A stretch of 49,502 bases of DNA from Paracoccus onchidii (GTDB lineage: Bacteria > Pseudomonadota > Alphaproteobacteria > Rhodobacterales > Rhodobacteraceae): positions 1 to 49,502 of the forward strand of contig NZ_JAQBIE010000027.1 of NCBI RefSeq assembly GCF_028294535.1, read 5' to 3'. Shown here one piece after another: positions 1 to 7,661 of this stretch. Numbering within the stretch: position 1 is the stretch's first letter; each line of letters starts with the position of its first letter. The notes under the pieces were generated by a model, which saw only the letters and a program-made list of their open reading frames with translations, made no database searches and was not told the origin of the DNA. The position numbers and the translations under genes were made by a program.

Positions 1-26
1 TCTGATCGGCTCATAACCTGAAGGTC
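1..26 (+). repeat. Left attachment-site core (26-bp direct repeat)
   Basis: This stretch is identical to 49477-49502 at the other end of the window. It covers the anticodon loop and variable region of the tRNA-fMet sequence plus seven bases (TCTGATC) that are not expected in that tRNA. Exact repeats of a tRNA segment at both ends are the usual mark of tyrosine-recombinase integration. Confidence 0.85.
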
Positions 27-54
27 GTAGGTTCAAATCCTACCCCCGCAACCA
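1..54 (+). tRNA. tRNA-fMet, 3' part (anticodon arm to CCA)
   Basis: The sequence shows a CTCATAA anticodon loop (CAT anticodon), a T-stem GTAGG/CCTAC around loop TTCAAAT, the acceptor 3' strand CCCCGCA and an encoded ACCA end at 51-54. The A opposite position 1 and this 3' sequence match bacterial initiator tRNA. The 5' half lies outside the window. The 5' side of the anticodon stem reads ATCGG rather than the TCAGG needed to pair with CCTGA, so this copy may be a tRNA remnant left by an earlier insertion rather than a working gene. Confidence 0.7.
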
Positions 55-120
55 AAAAATTACCACATATCAAACGCTTGGATGCCGACCAAAACAGTCA
101 GGCATCGCAAGCGTAACTTT

Positions 121-140
121 ACATCAACGCCACATCAACG
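121..140 (+). repeat. Paired 9-bp repeat near left end, possible integrase arm-type site
   Basis: ACATCAACG occurs twice (121-129 and 132-140), 11 bp apart. A near copy with the same spacing (ACCTCAACG, ACCTCAACC) lies at 49325-49344 by the right end. Lambda-type integrases bind direct-repeat arm sites on both sides of the core, and the position and symmetry fit that, but binding is inferred. The rest of 55-181 shows no gene. Confidence 0.45.
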
Positions 141-181
141 TTTGCAAAGACGGGTGGCGACGACCTTGCAGTGGGCGAAGA

Positions 182-3100
182 TCAATCGCGTTTGTTCTCC
201 TCCATCTGACGCTCATACACATCCATAAGAAAGTGCCCGCGGAGCCAATCGACAAAATACTGAGTCGCCCGGAAATCGTCGACCTGCGTGATCAAGATGC
301 TGATTATATCCGAAAGCTGGATCCCTTGAAGATGCATCATGCGCCGTAACACGATACTAGCGGAGCGCTGCGCAGTCGTTCCACCATGATAGTAGGCAAA
401 AGCTTTTTGAATAAATTCAGCGGCGGTCTTAATATGACTGACCAGATCCGCGTCCGGCGTCCCGAGATATTCTGCCGCGGCGGCGAATCTTTCGAGGTTC
501 GGGGTGTCGTCGACCCTAAGCATGCTAAGCAGAATATAACTGTTCAAAGCAACATATGAATGGCCGTGGAAACATAAGTGTAGCAACACATCGGTATAAG
601 CTTCGGTCGAAAGAGAGCCTTCTATTGCAAGAACGCGAAGTACCGCATCGATTCCAAAGGCCTCTTGCTTCCCTATTGCGGAAGCAATCTGGCGTAGTCG
701 AAGGTCAGCAGAGAGAAGGACGCCTTCTTCGCGGGCCACAACGGCAAGACAATCAAACTGAGGGCCCATGAAGTTCGCCAAGCGAACAAGCTCCCTGTCG
801 ATTTTACTCGGAACCTCAATGCCGACAACATCGCAAACGGAAGCGATCTTGCAGCTGATGCTTTGAATCAGTTGGGCTTGCCTTGCAACCTCATCTGCCG
901 AGTGCTCTTCGAGCACGAAGCCATCCTCATGCTCAGCCATCGATCTTCTACCATCAGGGCTTCTGCCCAAATTTTCGATGATCTCGCCAAACTCATCTAA
1001 TGCCGACGCGGGGATCGTCAACTTCGGAAACACATCTTTGATGGCATCGAGAACACCTAGCGTCTCGAGCAACCAAGCAGTGTAGGCATCCAGAACCAAT
1101 ATTCGGTTGGTTGCACGACGGGCTGTTTCTAGCTCTCTAGACGTATCTTCAGCATAGCCTGTCGCGCTGAAAATCTTCTTACCGGATTTCGCTAGATGGA
1201 TCGCGAAATCAATCGAATTTCCGCCACCTGCCCGTGCCATTGCACCAATTGGCATCGGTCCTTCGAGGTAAATTTTCTCCAAGCGCTCTATTGCTTCCCG
1301 TCGTTCACGCACGCTTTCCAGAATGGGGGTGATATCATCGCCGACAATCTTCACGGTATAGAAGCTGCCGTTGTCGGGGAACTGATCCTGCAGAGTTCGT
1401 GTGATATCGTGGAAAAGATGGAGATATTTCGATTTGATTTCTTTGATGGTCCAGGAGAAGCGGGTCGGGCCAGAAGAGGTCTCAAACTGATCGCCGCAGC
1501 GCTTCCCAAGAGCGGCCTGCACTACAGAGTTAGTAATTTCTATATGATTGGTCAAATCCGATGCGACGTCGGTGATTACAATCGTCCAATCCTCGTACCC
1601 CGGCCTCGCGAACGTCACCATCGCATCGGTGGACACCTCGTGAATCGACGGTACTGGAGGGGTTGCGCTGTCAAATGCATCTGCAAGAAGCAGTCCGCTA
1701 TATCCCAGGCAGGCCTTAAAGTTGTTCCGATTTCTTGAAGTCAGATTGTACGCATACTCGAGTGCGTCAGCACGACCATTCCGCCAGACCAACTGCGCAA
1801 GCGCAATTCGGTCATCGACGGGACCTTCAAGTTGCACTAAGTCAACACTACTCAAAAAGTCTCGTGCTCTACGTGTTGCACCATCGCGGCTGAGTGATTG
1901 CCAGTAGGCAAGCTGGGTCCGGACGTTATGCGGCTCCGAAAGCAAGGAACGTTTAAACCAGGACGCTGCCTCTCGGGGTTGGCGCCTATTCAGATGGAAG
2001 TGCCCACCAGCTCGGTTCAGCTCTGCGTCAGAATTTGACGAAGTTCGGAGGGCCGCGAAGAAGGCAACACCCGATTGGCGGGCTACATCCGAGCGGGCAT
2101 AGGAAATCGCTAGCCACCGGCGCGACAAATCATCCCGAGCGGGATCGACATGCTCTTCGAGCAAGTCGACAACTAGGTCAGGCATGTCGCGATCCATGGC
2201 TTCGCCTGCCAAAGCCCGCCTAAGCTCAGCATCTGCGCCGGCTCCTGAAGAAATGGCTCGGTCGAATGCAGCCGCGGAGAGTTCATCAAGCCCCGCTTTA
2301 GAAGCCATCTGTGCAAGGAATAGATCGTTTTCTGCGCGTGGCGGGCCTTCTCGGTGGAAGATCGCCTGGAACGCTGCTGGCTGACAGGCCTGTCCTTCCA
2401 ACATTGCGTCCAAGAGATCCCGCGCAAAGGCGCTATCAATTCTGCCTGAACGTGAAATCTCATCAGGATGAGTTTCACATATTTCTTGCGCCCGGCGCCA
2501 ATCGCCCTCGCGTAGCGCGCTCTCCAGTCTGAGGATTGCAGAACCGTCAAAGTCGGTCGCCAGAACGCGTGCCAGAAGATCATTGTCTCTGGCATCCAAG
2601 GCAAATGCCCCAACCGCCTGCTTGGCCTGATTATCGCTAAGTAGAAGATCCAGGTGGTTCGTGACGAGCCTTGATGCGGCCTCCTTGTTGCCGGTGATCC
2701 GGAGTGCGACAAGTGTATTCTGTAGCAGCGTCACATCCGGGGCCAACCGACCAGATTCTGCTTCAAGATGACTATTCCATTGGCTTTCCAACATGCTGGC
2801 TGCCTTTGAAGCGCGCTTCATCGCGTAGGTGCGGTCTGCTGGATTGCCGGTGTCGGTAACGATAGCCCGAACGGCAATGTCGAGATCAGCCTCGGCGCCA
2901 AGTCGCATCGCGCGCTTTGACTCAGGATACAGCCTCGCAAGCTCCTGTGCGCTTGTAACCCATCCGGGATCGCTGTTTTGTCGCTTTGCGTCTACAAATG
3001 CTGTCAGTACATCTTCTGATTGCCGAACTGTGGCTGGAATTGCATCCGACTCGATCGCTTCGCCGACGCTGCTTTTCACGTAGATAAAGTTAGCCCAATG

Positions 3101-3793
3101 CATCGAAGCATTTGGTTCCTCTTCAAGGAGTTCTTGCAGTAGTTCGAGCGCCGCTGCTGAATTTTCTTGAATTAGGTGGCCCACTACCGCGTTGGCTTTA
3201 ATCTTGAGGTTGTCAGGATCGATTTCCAGCGCGGACAGAAAGTGCTGTGCAGCCTCATCATATTTTCCCAAGCTTTTCAGACAGGAGCCCTTGAGCCCGA
3301 GTACCCGCGCCCTCAACTTCGGAGAAATCTGATTCGACCTTTTGGGATCATCGAACCTGTCAGTTAAAAGGTCCAAAGCAGTCTGAAACTTTTCGGAAAG
3401 CACTAAACCGCGGCAAATCTCTAGTTCCCCGTCAAGTGGATCTGTTTCGATAATTCCAACTTCCACTTTCCGCACGAGAGCATCTACATGCTCCTTGGTG
3501 TCATCAACGCGCTCTGCAAGGTCAGACTGCTCAAGGCGCAGTAGTTCAGTCTGCGCGGTAAGGCCCTCAATCTCTTCGCCTTGTTGGTTGGTCGCTTGGG
3601 TGATGCGCTCCTGCCAATTCTGATTCTGCTTGTCTAGCTTCGATGGTATTGCCCAGCGCCCAAACGAAACAAGTGCGCTGCCGCCTGGCACCAGCGATAG
3701 CGCCGCCTCAACCGTGCTGCGGGTTCCTTCCCTAATTTTCGTACCCTTGCCTGGCTTCTCGATCTTCACCACGTTTTCACCAACTAGGTTCAT
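182..3793 (-). CDS. Large TPR / GreAB-C-like / PIN-domain protein (1203 aa)
   Basis: The N-terminus (about 1-110) is basic and then coiled-coil forming. Long helical TPR-like repeats follow (about 120-700, for example the segment with KYDEAAQHFLSALEIDPDN). A segment near 730-820 contains AALGKRCGDQFE and TIKEIKSKY, like the C-terminal domain of GreA/GreB. A PIN-type nuclease domain lies near 900-1060 with acidic residues in ILVLDAYTAW, ASALDEFGEI and LLSADLRL. I recall this order as the TPR-GreAB-C-PIN architecture predicted to act in biological conflict, with the PIN domain as RNase effector; that role is inferred. The gene stands alone at the left end next to the att site and is AT-richer than the phage genes, so it looks like acquired cargo. 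A 6-bp inverted repeat CTAGGT/ACCTAG (3784-3789, 3807-3812) spans its start codon and could be an operator. There is no strong ribosome binding site at the ATG. Confidence 0.72.
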   Translation of the reverse strand: MNLVGENVVKIEKPGKGTKIREGTRSTVEAALSLVPGGSALVSFGRWAIPSKLDKQNQNWQERITQATNQQGEEIEGLTAQTELLRLEQSDLAERVDDTKEHVDALVRKVEVGIIETDPLDGELEICRGLVLSEKFQTALDLLTDRFDDPKRSNQISPKLRARVLGLKGSCLKSLGKYDEAAQHFLSALEIDPDNLKIKANAVVGHLIQENSAAALELLQELLEEEPNASMHWANFIYVKSSVGEAIESDAIPATVRQSEDVLTAFVDAKRQNSDPGWVTSAQELARLYPESKRAMRLGAEADLDIAVRAIVTDTGNPADRTYAMKRASKAASMLESQWNSHLEAESGRLAPDVTLLQNTLVALRITGNKEAASRLVTNHLDLLLSDNQAKQAVGAFALDARDNDLLARVLATDFDGSAILRLESALREGDWRRAQEICETHPDEISRSGRIDSAFARDLLDAMLEGQACQPAAFQAIFHREGPPRAENDLFLAQMASKAGLDELSAAAFDRAISSGAGADAELRRALAGEAMDRDMPDLVVDLLEEHVDPARDDLSRRWLAISYARSDVARQSGVAFFAALRTSSNSDAELNRAGGHFHLNRRQPREAASWFKRSLLSEPHNVRTQLAYWQSLSRDGATRRARDFLSSVDLVQLEGPVDDRIALAQLVWRNGRADALEYAYNLTSRNRNNFKACLGYSGLLLADAFDSATPPVPSIHEVSTDAMVTFARPGYEDWTIVITDVASDLTNHIEITNSVVQAALGKRCGDQFETSSGPTRFSWTIKEIKSKYLHLFHDITRTLQDQFPDNGSFYTVKIVGDDITPILESVRERREAIERLEKIYLEGPMPIGAMARAGGGNSIDFAIHLAKSGKKIFSATGYAEDTSRELETARRATNRILVLDAYTAWLLETLGVLDAIKDVFPKLTIPASALDEFGEIIENLGRSPDGRRSMAEHEDGFVLEEHSADEVARQAQLIQSISCKIASVCDVVGIEVPSKIDRELVRLANFMGPQFDCLAVVAREEGVLLSADLRLRQIASAIGKQEAFGIDAVLRVLAIEGSLSTEAYTDVLLHLCFHGHSYVALNSYILLSMLRVDDTPNLERFAAAAEYLGTPDADLVSHIKTAAEFIQKAFAYYHGGTTAQRSASIVLRRMMHLQGIQLSDIISILITQVDDFRATQYFVDWLRGHFLMDVYERQMEENKRD

Positions 3794-4115
3794 TGCAGCT
3801 AAGAGGACCTAGCTGACGTTGCTTCGGCTGCGCGTTCAATGCGCGATATACGAACCTACTAGGAGCGAGAGTGATAGTTTGTACGGTAGGCACATGCCCA
3901 CCATTTGCCCTGAGTCTGAACGTCCACCCCAATATATGGGATTGATCGCTCCCATGCGAGTCTAACGCAATTGCCTGCATTCTGATTTTGGCATGGGTCT
4001 AAGGCCGATCTATGCGGTCTTGTTACCATCCGAATTTGTTATCTGCAGTTGGCAAGAAGGGGGGAGAGCGTCAACGTTCAATCGCCCTCAAGTCAAAGCT
4101 TGAGTTTCAGATGCG
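3794..4115. other. Intergenic region between the PIN-protein gene and the SOS-regulated gene
   Basis: No convincing gene is present; short open frames here lack recognisable content. It should hold the leftward promoter of the 1203-aa gene. A CTCAAG-N6-CTTGAG inverted repeat at 4087-4104 lies just before the SOS box. This is a likely junction between left-end cargo and phage DNA. Confidence 0.4.
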
Positions 4116-4130
4116 GTTCTGCGTTTGTTC
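4116..4130 (+). promoter_or_regulatory. Alphaproteobacterial SOS (LexA) box, GTTC-N7-GTTC
   Basis: GTTC TGCGTTT GTTC matches the alphaproteobacterial LexA consensus exactly. It ends six bases before the ATG at 4137. The downstream gene belongs to the SRAP (SOS response-associated peptidase) family, so the site fits the function of the gene it precedes. Confidence 0.75.
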
Positions 4131-4136
4131 TGACCC

Positions 4137-5099
4137 ATGACACGCCGCAGCACACCTCAAGCCAAGATCGACGATTCGGCCTTTCCGGTCCGGGTGTTGA
4201 TCTGCGTGCCGGAGATGGGCTTTGGCCGTCGGTCCGATGCGCTGCATGAGTGGCTGGCGACGCGGATCGGCCGTGGAAACTATGCCTGGCATGGTGGCGG
4301 GCGCGGTGGCACGCGGGACCGGATCGCGCTCTATTTCCGTGAACCGGATGCTGCCAGCGCCTGCCTGACCGCATTTCCGGACCTGGAATTGGCTGACGGA
4401 ACCTGCCTTCCGGGCTACAGTTCACCCTATCTTCCCTTTGGCCGCTCCGAGGACGACGACAGCGTGTGCAACCTTTACAATCAGACCACCACGCAGGAGG
4501 CGATGCGCCAGCTTTTCAAGGGGTTGAGCATGACCGACCGCGCGGGCAATGTCGCGCCGGGCAAGGTCTATCCGGATCAGTTGGCTCCGATCATCCGCCA
4601 TGACGGCGCTTCGCTGGAATTGGTGAAGGCACGGTGGGGGATGCCATCGCCGCCCTCGGTTTTGAAGACCCAACGGGATCCGGGCGTCACCAATGTCCGC
4701 AACCTGACCTCGCCGCATTGGCGGCGCTGGCTGGGGCCCGCACATCGCTGCCTGGTGCCGGTCACGGCCTTCGCCGAACCGATCAAGGGCGGCAATCAGT
4801 GGTTTGCCCCGGCCGAAGCAGGGACGCCGATGTTCTTCGCCGGGATCGAGGTTCGGGGCTGGACTTCGGTTCGGAAGGTGAAGGATGGCGAGACCACCGA
4901 CGATCTCTATGCATTTCTGACTTGCGCGCCCAATGCCGAAGTGAAATCGGTGCATCCGAAAGCCATGCCGGTCATCATGACCGATCCCCGGGATTGGGAG
5001 ACCTGGCTTTCGGCACCGATCGAAATCGCCAGCAAGCTGCAACGCCCGCTGCCGGATGGACAATTGGCGCTGGTGGACGCCCCGCCCGATGCGTCCTGA
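4137..5099 (+). CDS. SOS response-associated peptidase (SRAP/HMCES-YedK family) with N-terminal extension
   Basis: SRAP proteins shield abasic sites in single-stranded DNA by crosslinking through a Cys that must be residue 2. In this frame the SRAP domain begins at internal codon 110, a GTG followed by TGC, giving V/M-C-N-L-Y-N. After it come NVRNLTS (conserved Asn), TAFAEP (Glu) and SVHPKAMPVIM (His), so all expected active-site residues are present. Starting at GTG 4464 gives a 211-aa protein of normal family length with the Cys in place. The first 109 codons (MTRRSTPQAKIDD...) have no stop of their own and no match I recognise; they could be a small upstream gene fused by loss of a stop, or a propeptide. 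The SOS box at 4116-4130 would control both. The gene is the leftmost phage gene and runs opposite to the late operon. Confidence 0.75.
   Translation: MTRRSTPQAKIDDSAFPVRVLICVPEMGFGRRSDALHEWLATRIGRGNYAWHGGGRGGTRDRIALYFREPDAASACLTAFPDLELADGTCLPGYSSPYLPFGRSEDDDSVCNLYNQTTTQEAMRQLFKGLSMTDRAGNVAPGKVYPDQLAPIIRHDGASLELVKARWGMPSPPSVLKTQRDPGVTNVRNLTSPHWRRWLGPAHRCLVPVTAFAEPIKGGNQWFAPAEAGTPMFFAGIEVRGWTSVRKVKDGETTDDLYAFLTCAPNAEVKSVHPKAMPVIMTDPRDWETWLSAPIEIASKLQRPLPDGQLALVDAPPDAS
4464..4466 (+). promoter_or_regulatory. Internal GTG start that places the SRAP catalytic Cys at position 2
   Basis: GTG at 4464 is in frame and directly followed by TGC (Cys). GAGG lies 11 bases upstream (4449-4452), a usable but long spacing. 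SRAP chemistry needs an N-terminal Cys after Met removal, so this start is functionally favoured over the ATG at 4137. Confidence 0.6.
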
Positions 5100-5108
5100 C
5101 ATTGGCGA

Positions 5109-5360
5109 TCAGCCCGCGCACACCCGCGCCTGCGCCCTTATGACGGCATAATCCGCCATCATCCCGACCAGCACGGCGTCCTGGGGCAGCGCTTCGAGCT
5201 CCGCCGCCGCCCGGTCCCGCACCGCCTGATCATAACCCACGACCGGCGGACACACCGCGCCGCCTGGATCAGAACTGACCGTCGCGCATGCGGTCAGCGA
5301 GATCGTCGCGATCACGAGGGCGATTGCTGGATGCCTCAAGCATGCGGCGTTGGATGTCAT
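5109..5360 (-). CDS. Rz1-like outer-membrane spanin lipoprotein
   Basis: This is an 83-aa protein with a short hydrophobic leader and a lipobox ending LTAC at about residue 25, so it should be lipidated and sent to the outer membrane. The mature part is small. It starts inside the upstream i-spanin gene in another frame (overlap 5269-5360), the classic Rz/Rz1 arrangement. With the Rz-like protein it would fuse inner and outer membranes at the end of lysis. The call rests on lipobox, size and overlap, not on sequence identity. Confidence 0.7.
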   Translation of the reverse strand: MTSNAACLRHPAIALVIATISLTACATVSSDPGGAVCPPVVGYDQAVRDRAAAELEALPQDAVLVGMMADYAVIRAQARVCAG

Positions 5361-5523
5361 TCTGGCGCTCCATCTGGTTCAGGCGTTCGGCGCAGCGACC
5401 GGCGGTTTCACCGGTACGCCGCAGGTTAAGAAGGAAGAGGAGGACCGCGCCGATCAGCGCGATCCCGATGGCCAGCCGCCGCGCCCAGCGCGACGCGATC
5501 AACGCAGCGAGGGCGCCAATCAT
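5269..5523 (-). CDS. Rz-like inner-membrane spanin
   Basis: The chosen ATG at 5523 overlaps the endolysin stop as ATGA; an upstream ATG at 5559 is possible but overlaps the endolysin more. The 84-aa product has one N-terminal membrane segment (LAIGIALIGAVLLFLLNL) followed by a charged helical region with CAERLNQMERQNDIQRRMLE, as expected for an i-spanin periplasmic coiled coil. It sits between endolysin and the embedded Rz1-like gene. Confidence 0.68.
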   Translation of the reverse strand: MIGALAALIASRWARRLAIGIALIGAVLLFLLNLRRTGETAGRCAERLNQMERQNDIQRRMLEASSNRPRDRDDLADRMRDGQF

Positions 5524-6194
5524 CGCCGCCCCCGGTTCCAGTCGTCGAGCCGGGCCCATACGGTGAGCCCGATCCCGGCCAGCGCGAGGGCAATGAAGGC
5601 CCAGCGCAGCGCGTCGAGATAGGGGATCAGCGGCTGAATGGCCGACTGCGCATCGCTCAGCGTGTCCTGCGCGATTTCGATCCCTGCCGCACCGACGGTC
5701 GCAAGTCCTGCCGCGCCGCTGCCCTTCAGGGTCCGGCTGTCGGTCAGATGTTCCCGTGCGGGCGGCTGATCCTCGGCGAAGGGGATGGCGCGTGCCGGAA
5801 AGGGTTCGCCCCAGCGCCGGGCAGGGCCGAGATCGATATGCATGAAGCCCGAGCGGGGATAGGTGCCGAAACCCAGAAAGCCCTCGGCCCGGGCTGCCTT
5901 CTCGAACACCACCGGATCGTGATTGGCCATGGAGATGTCGAAGGCGATGCCTACCAGGTGCTTCGAGCGCTTCGCCCCACGCACCCGGGCATTGTGCTCG
6001 GGGCTGCGATAGGCGGAATTCACGATCAGCGGCTTGCCAAGACTGCTGCGCAAAGCCTGCAGCCGGTCGAGGGCCTCGTCATGGATCAGGATCGATCCAG
6101 TGCCGCGACAGGCGATTTCGGCGGGCGAGAAATTCGGCCAGCGCCATGTTTCTTTCGGCACGTCGCGCCAGTGGCGATAGAAGCGGGTGGTCAT
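5520..6194 (-). CDS. Endolysin, M15A peptidase (D-Ala-D-Ala carboxypeptidase fold) with C-terminal membrane anchor
   Basis: The N-terminal 130 residues carry the M15 zinc-peptidase motifs: SAYRSPEHN, SKHLVGIAFDI (HxxGxAxD) and GFMHIDLG (second His). The enzyme would cut peptide cross-links in peptidoglycan at lysis. The last 35 residues include a hydrophobic segment (WAFIALALAGIGLTVW) followed by a basic tail, so the protein appears tail-anchored rather than secreted. It overlaps the spanin gene by 4 bp and follows the small DUF6127-like gene. No signal peptide is visible. Confidence 0.82.
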   Translation of the reverse strand: MTTRFYRHWRDVPKETWRWPNFSPAEIACRGTGSILIHDEALDRLQALRSSLGKPLIVNSAYRSPEHNARVRGAKRSKHLVGIAFDISMANHDPVVFEKAARAEGFLGFGTYPRSGFMHIDLGPARRWGEPFPARAIPFAEDQPPAREHLTDSRTLKGSGAAGLATVGAAGIEIAQDTLSDAQSAIQPLIPYLDALRWAFIALALAGIGLTVWARLDDWNRGRR

Positions 6195-6282
6195 GGATAT
6201 CCTCCGGATATGAAAAGACCCGCCGGGAGGGCGGGCCGTGGGGTGAATGGAATGTGGTGAGCGTTGATCGCCGCGCGGTGGA

Positions 6283-6570
6283 TCAGCCGCCCTCGCCGAA
6301 GAGTTTCAGCTTCAGCGCGATCCCGCCCAGCAGGGTCAGGATCAGCCCGGCGGTCAGCATGCGAATGATGGTCTGGGCGGCGGTGCGGCGCATCAGGCGG
6401 ATGCCCTCCAGCAGCGCGCGCAGATCGCGGATGTCGAGGGCGGCTTCTCTGCCATCGAGCCCGGCATCGACCAGCGCGCGGCGTGCACCTTCCTGCGCGG
6501 CCCGGGCCAGCAGCTCTTCGAATTCGCTTTCGCTCATCTGCAGCATGTCGTCGAGGCGTTTGGGTGTCAT
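6283..6570 (-). CDS. DUF6127-like small membrane protein, possible holin
   Basis: This 95-aa protein is an acidic amphipathic helix-rich N-terminus (MSESEFEELLARAAQEGARRAL) followed by one membrane segment (MLTAGLILTLLGGIALKL). It resembles the DUF6127 family found beside lysis genes in alphaproteobacterial prophages. Its position between the tail-fibre gene and the endolysin makes a holin or holin-helper role reasonable, but that is inferred. It overlaps the upstream gene by 4 bp (6567-6570). Confidence 0.6.
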   Translation of the reverse strand: MTPKRLDDMLQMSESEFEELLARAAQEGARRALVDAGLDGREAALDIRDLRALLEGIRLMRRTAAQTIIRMLTAGLILTLLGGIALKLKLFGEGG

Positions 6571-7643
6571 CCGATCTTCGCTCCCCAGAATGTGGTGTGG
6601 TCGGTGGCGAAATATCCATCCGCCGCACGAAAGCTGCCCTGCAGCGTGACGGTGTCGCCCGCATCCAGCGAAGCCATCGTCTGCAGCCAGAGGGCGGTCG
6701 CTTCCGAGACATGCGCGCTGGAAATCTCACCGAACGATCCCCGGATTTCCGTGGACCCGTTCAGCACCAGCCGCCCGCGCATCCGGGCGTTGCTGCTGGC
6801 ATTGATCTTGAAGAGCAGCGATGCGCCGAAGAGATATGTGCCCGTCACAGGTGCGACGAAGCGATTGGTCGCGGCGTCAAAGCAGCCCTGGTCATTGTAT
6901 TCGGCCACATTGATCCCGAGCGTCGTCCAGCTGTCGGTGGCGACATAGTTGTCGTAATTCGTATAAGCCTTGAAGCGCGGCAGGTTCGGTTGGCTGGCGA
7001 TCCCTGTGGCCGGATCGACGCCCAGCGCATCGCGGAAGCCCGACCCGTCGGACGAGACGGCGATGCGCAGCTGGTCCGATCCGAAAAGGCCGATCAGCGC
7101 CCGGGTGGAAAAGCCGGTCTGCAGGATCATCCCGGCATCGTTAGTACCCGTTTCCCGGTTCAGGGTCTGGGTCAGGTCGCCGCTGCCGCCATCGGCCGAG
7201 TAGAGCGCGGTCCAGAGGGCGTTGTTCAGCTTTGCCGAAAAGGGCGAACCGGCGCTGGCTGCCATGCCGATGCCGAGCCGGGTCAAATCGTCGAGGGCAG
7301 TCGGGATCAGCGGCTCCCAGCCCGTGCCGTTCCGGACCAGCAGGACCGATTCATCCTCGACCCATGCCCGCCAGCCCTCGCGTGGTGGCAATCGCAGCCA
7401 GGTCCCATCGGTCCAGAGGGCCACATTCAGATCCCAGCCCGCCCAAGCCCCGGTCGCGCCGGAAGCGACGATGTAACGGTCGCCATCGGTCGGGCTGGCG
7501 GGCGGTGCCGTCAACCCCCGGCTTTTGACAGAGAGCTGCACCAGCCCGTCGAGCAGGCGCAGGGCCTCGTTATGGGTGACGTGTTTCTGGGCCTGCGCCG
7601 CCATCAGATAGGGCAGCAGCAGGTTCGTTGTGCTGTCGGACAT
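6567..7643 (-). CDS. DUF2793 tail protein with C1q/TNF-like C-terminus (probable receptor-binding fibre)
   Basis: The N-terminal 110 residues match DUF2793: LLLPYLMAAQAQKHVTHNEA, then DGDRYIVASGATGAWAGWD and WLRLPPREGW. The middle is a variable fibre-like region. The C-terminal 130 residues (TYLFGASLLFKI, AHVSEATALWLQTMASLDAGDTV) look like a C1q/TNF-type jelly roll, a common trimeric receptor-binding tip. It follows the megatron baseplate gene, where GTA-like phages keep adhesion proteins. Host-binding role is inferred from fold and position. Confidence 0.72.
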   Translation of the reverse strand: MSDSTTNLLLPYLMAAQAQKHVTHNEALRLLDGLVQLSVKSRGLTAPPASPTDGDRYIVASGATGAWAGWDLNVALWTDGTWLRLPPREGWRAWVEDESVLLVRNGTGWEPLIPTALDDLTRLGIGMAASAGSPFSAKLNNALWTALYSADGGSGDLTQTLNRETGTNDAGMILQTGFSTRALIGLFGSDQLRIAVSSDGSGFRDALGVDPATGIASQPNLPRFKAYTNYDNYVATDSWTTLGINVAEYNDQGCFDAATNRFVAPVTGTYLFGASLLFKINASSNARMRGRLVLNGSTEIRGSFGEISSAHVSEATALWLQTMASLDAGDTVTLQGSFRAADGYFATDHTTFWGAKIG

Positions 7644-7661
7644 TTTTTGGTTTCCCGGTCG

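Noticed and set aside
3777..3980. 67-codon leftward frame overlapping the start of the 1203-aa gene
   Set aside because: No recognisable content or ribosome binding site; more likely promoter region.
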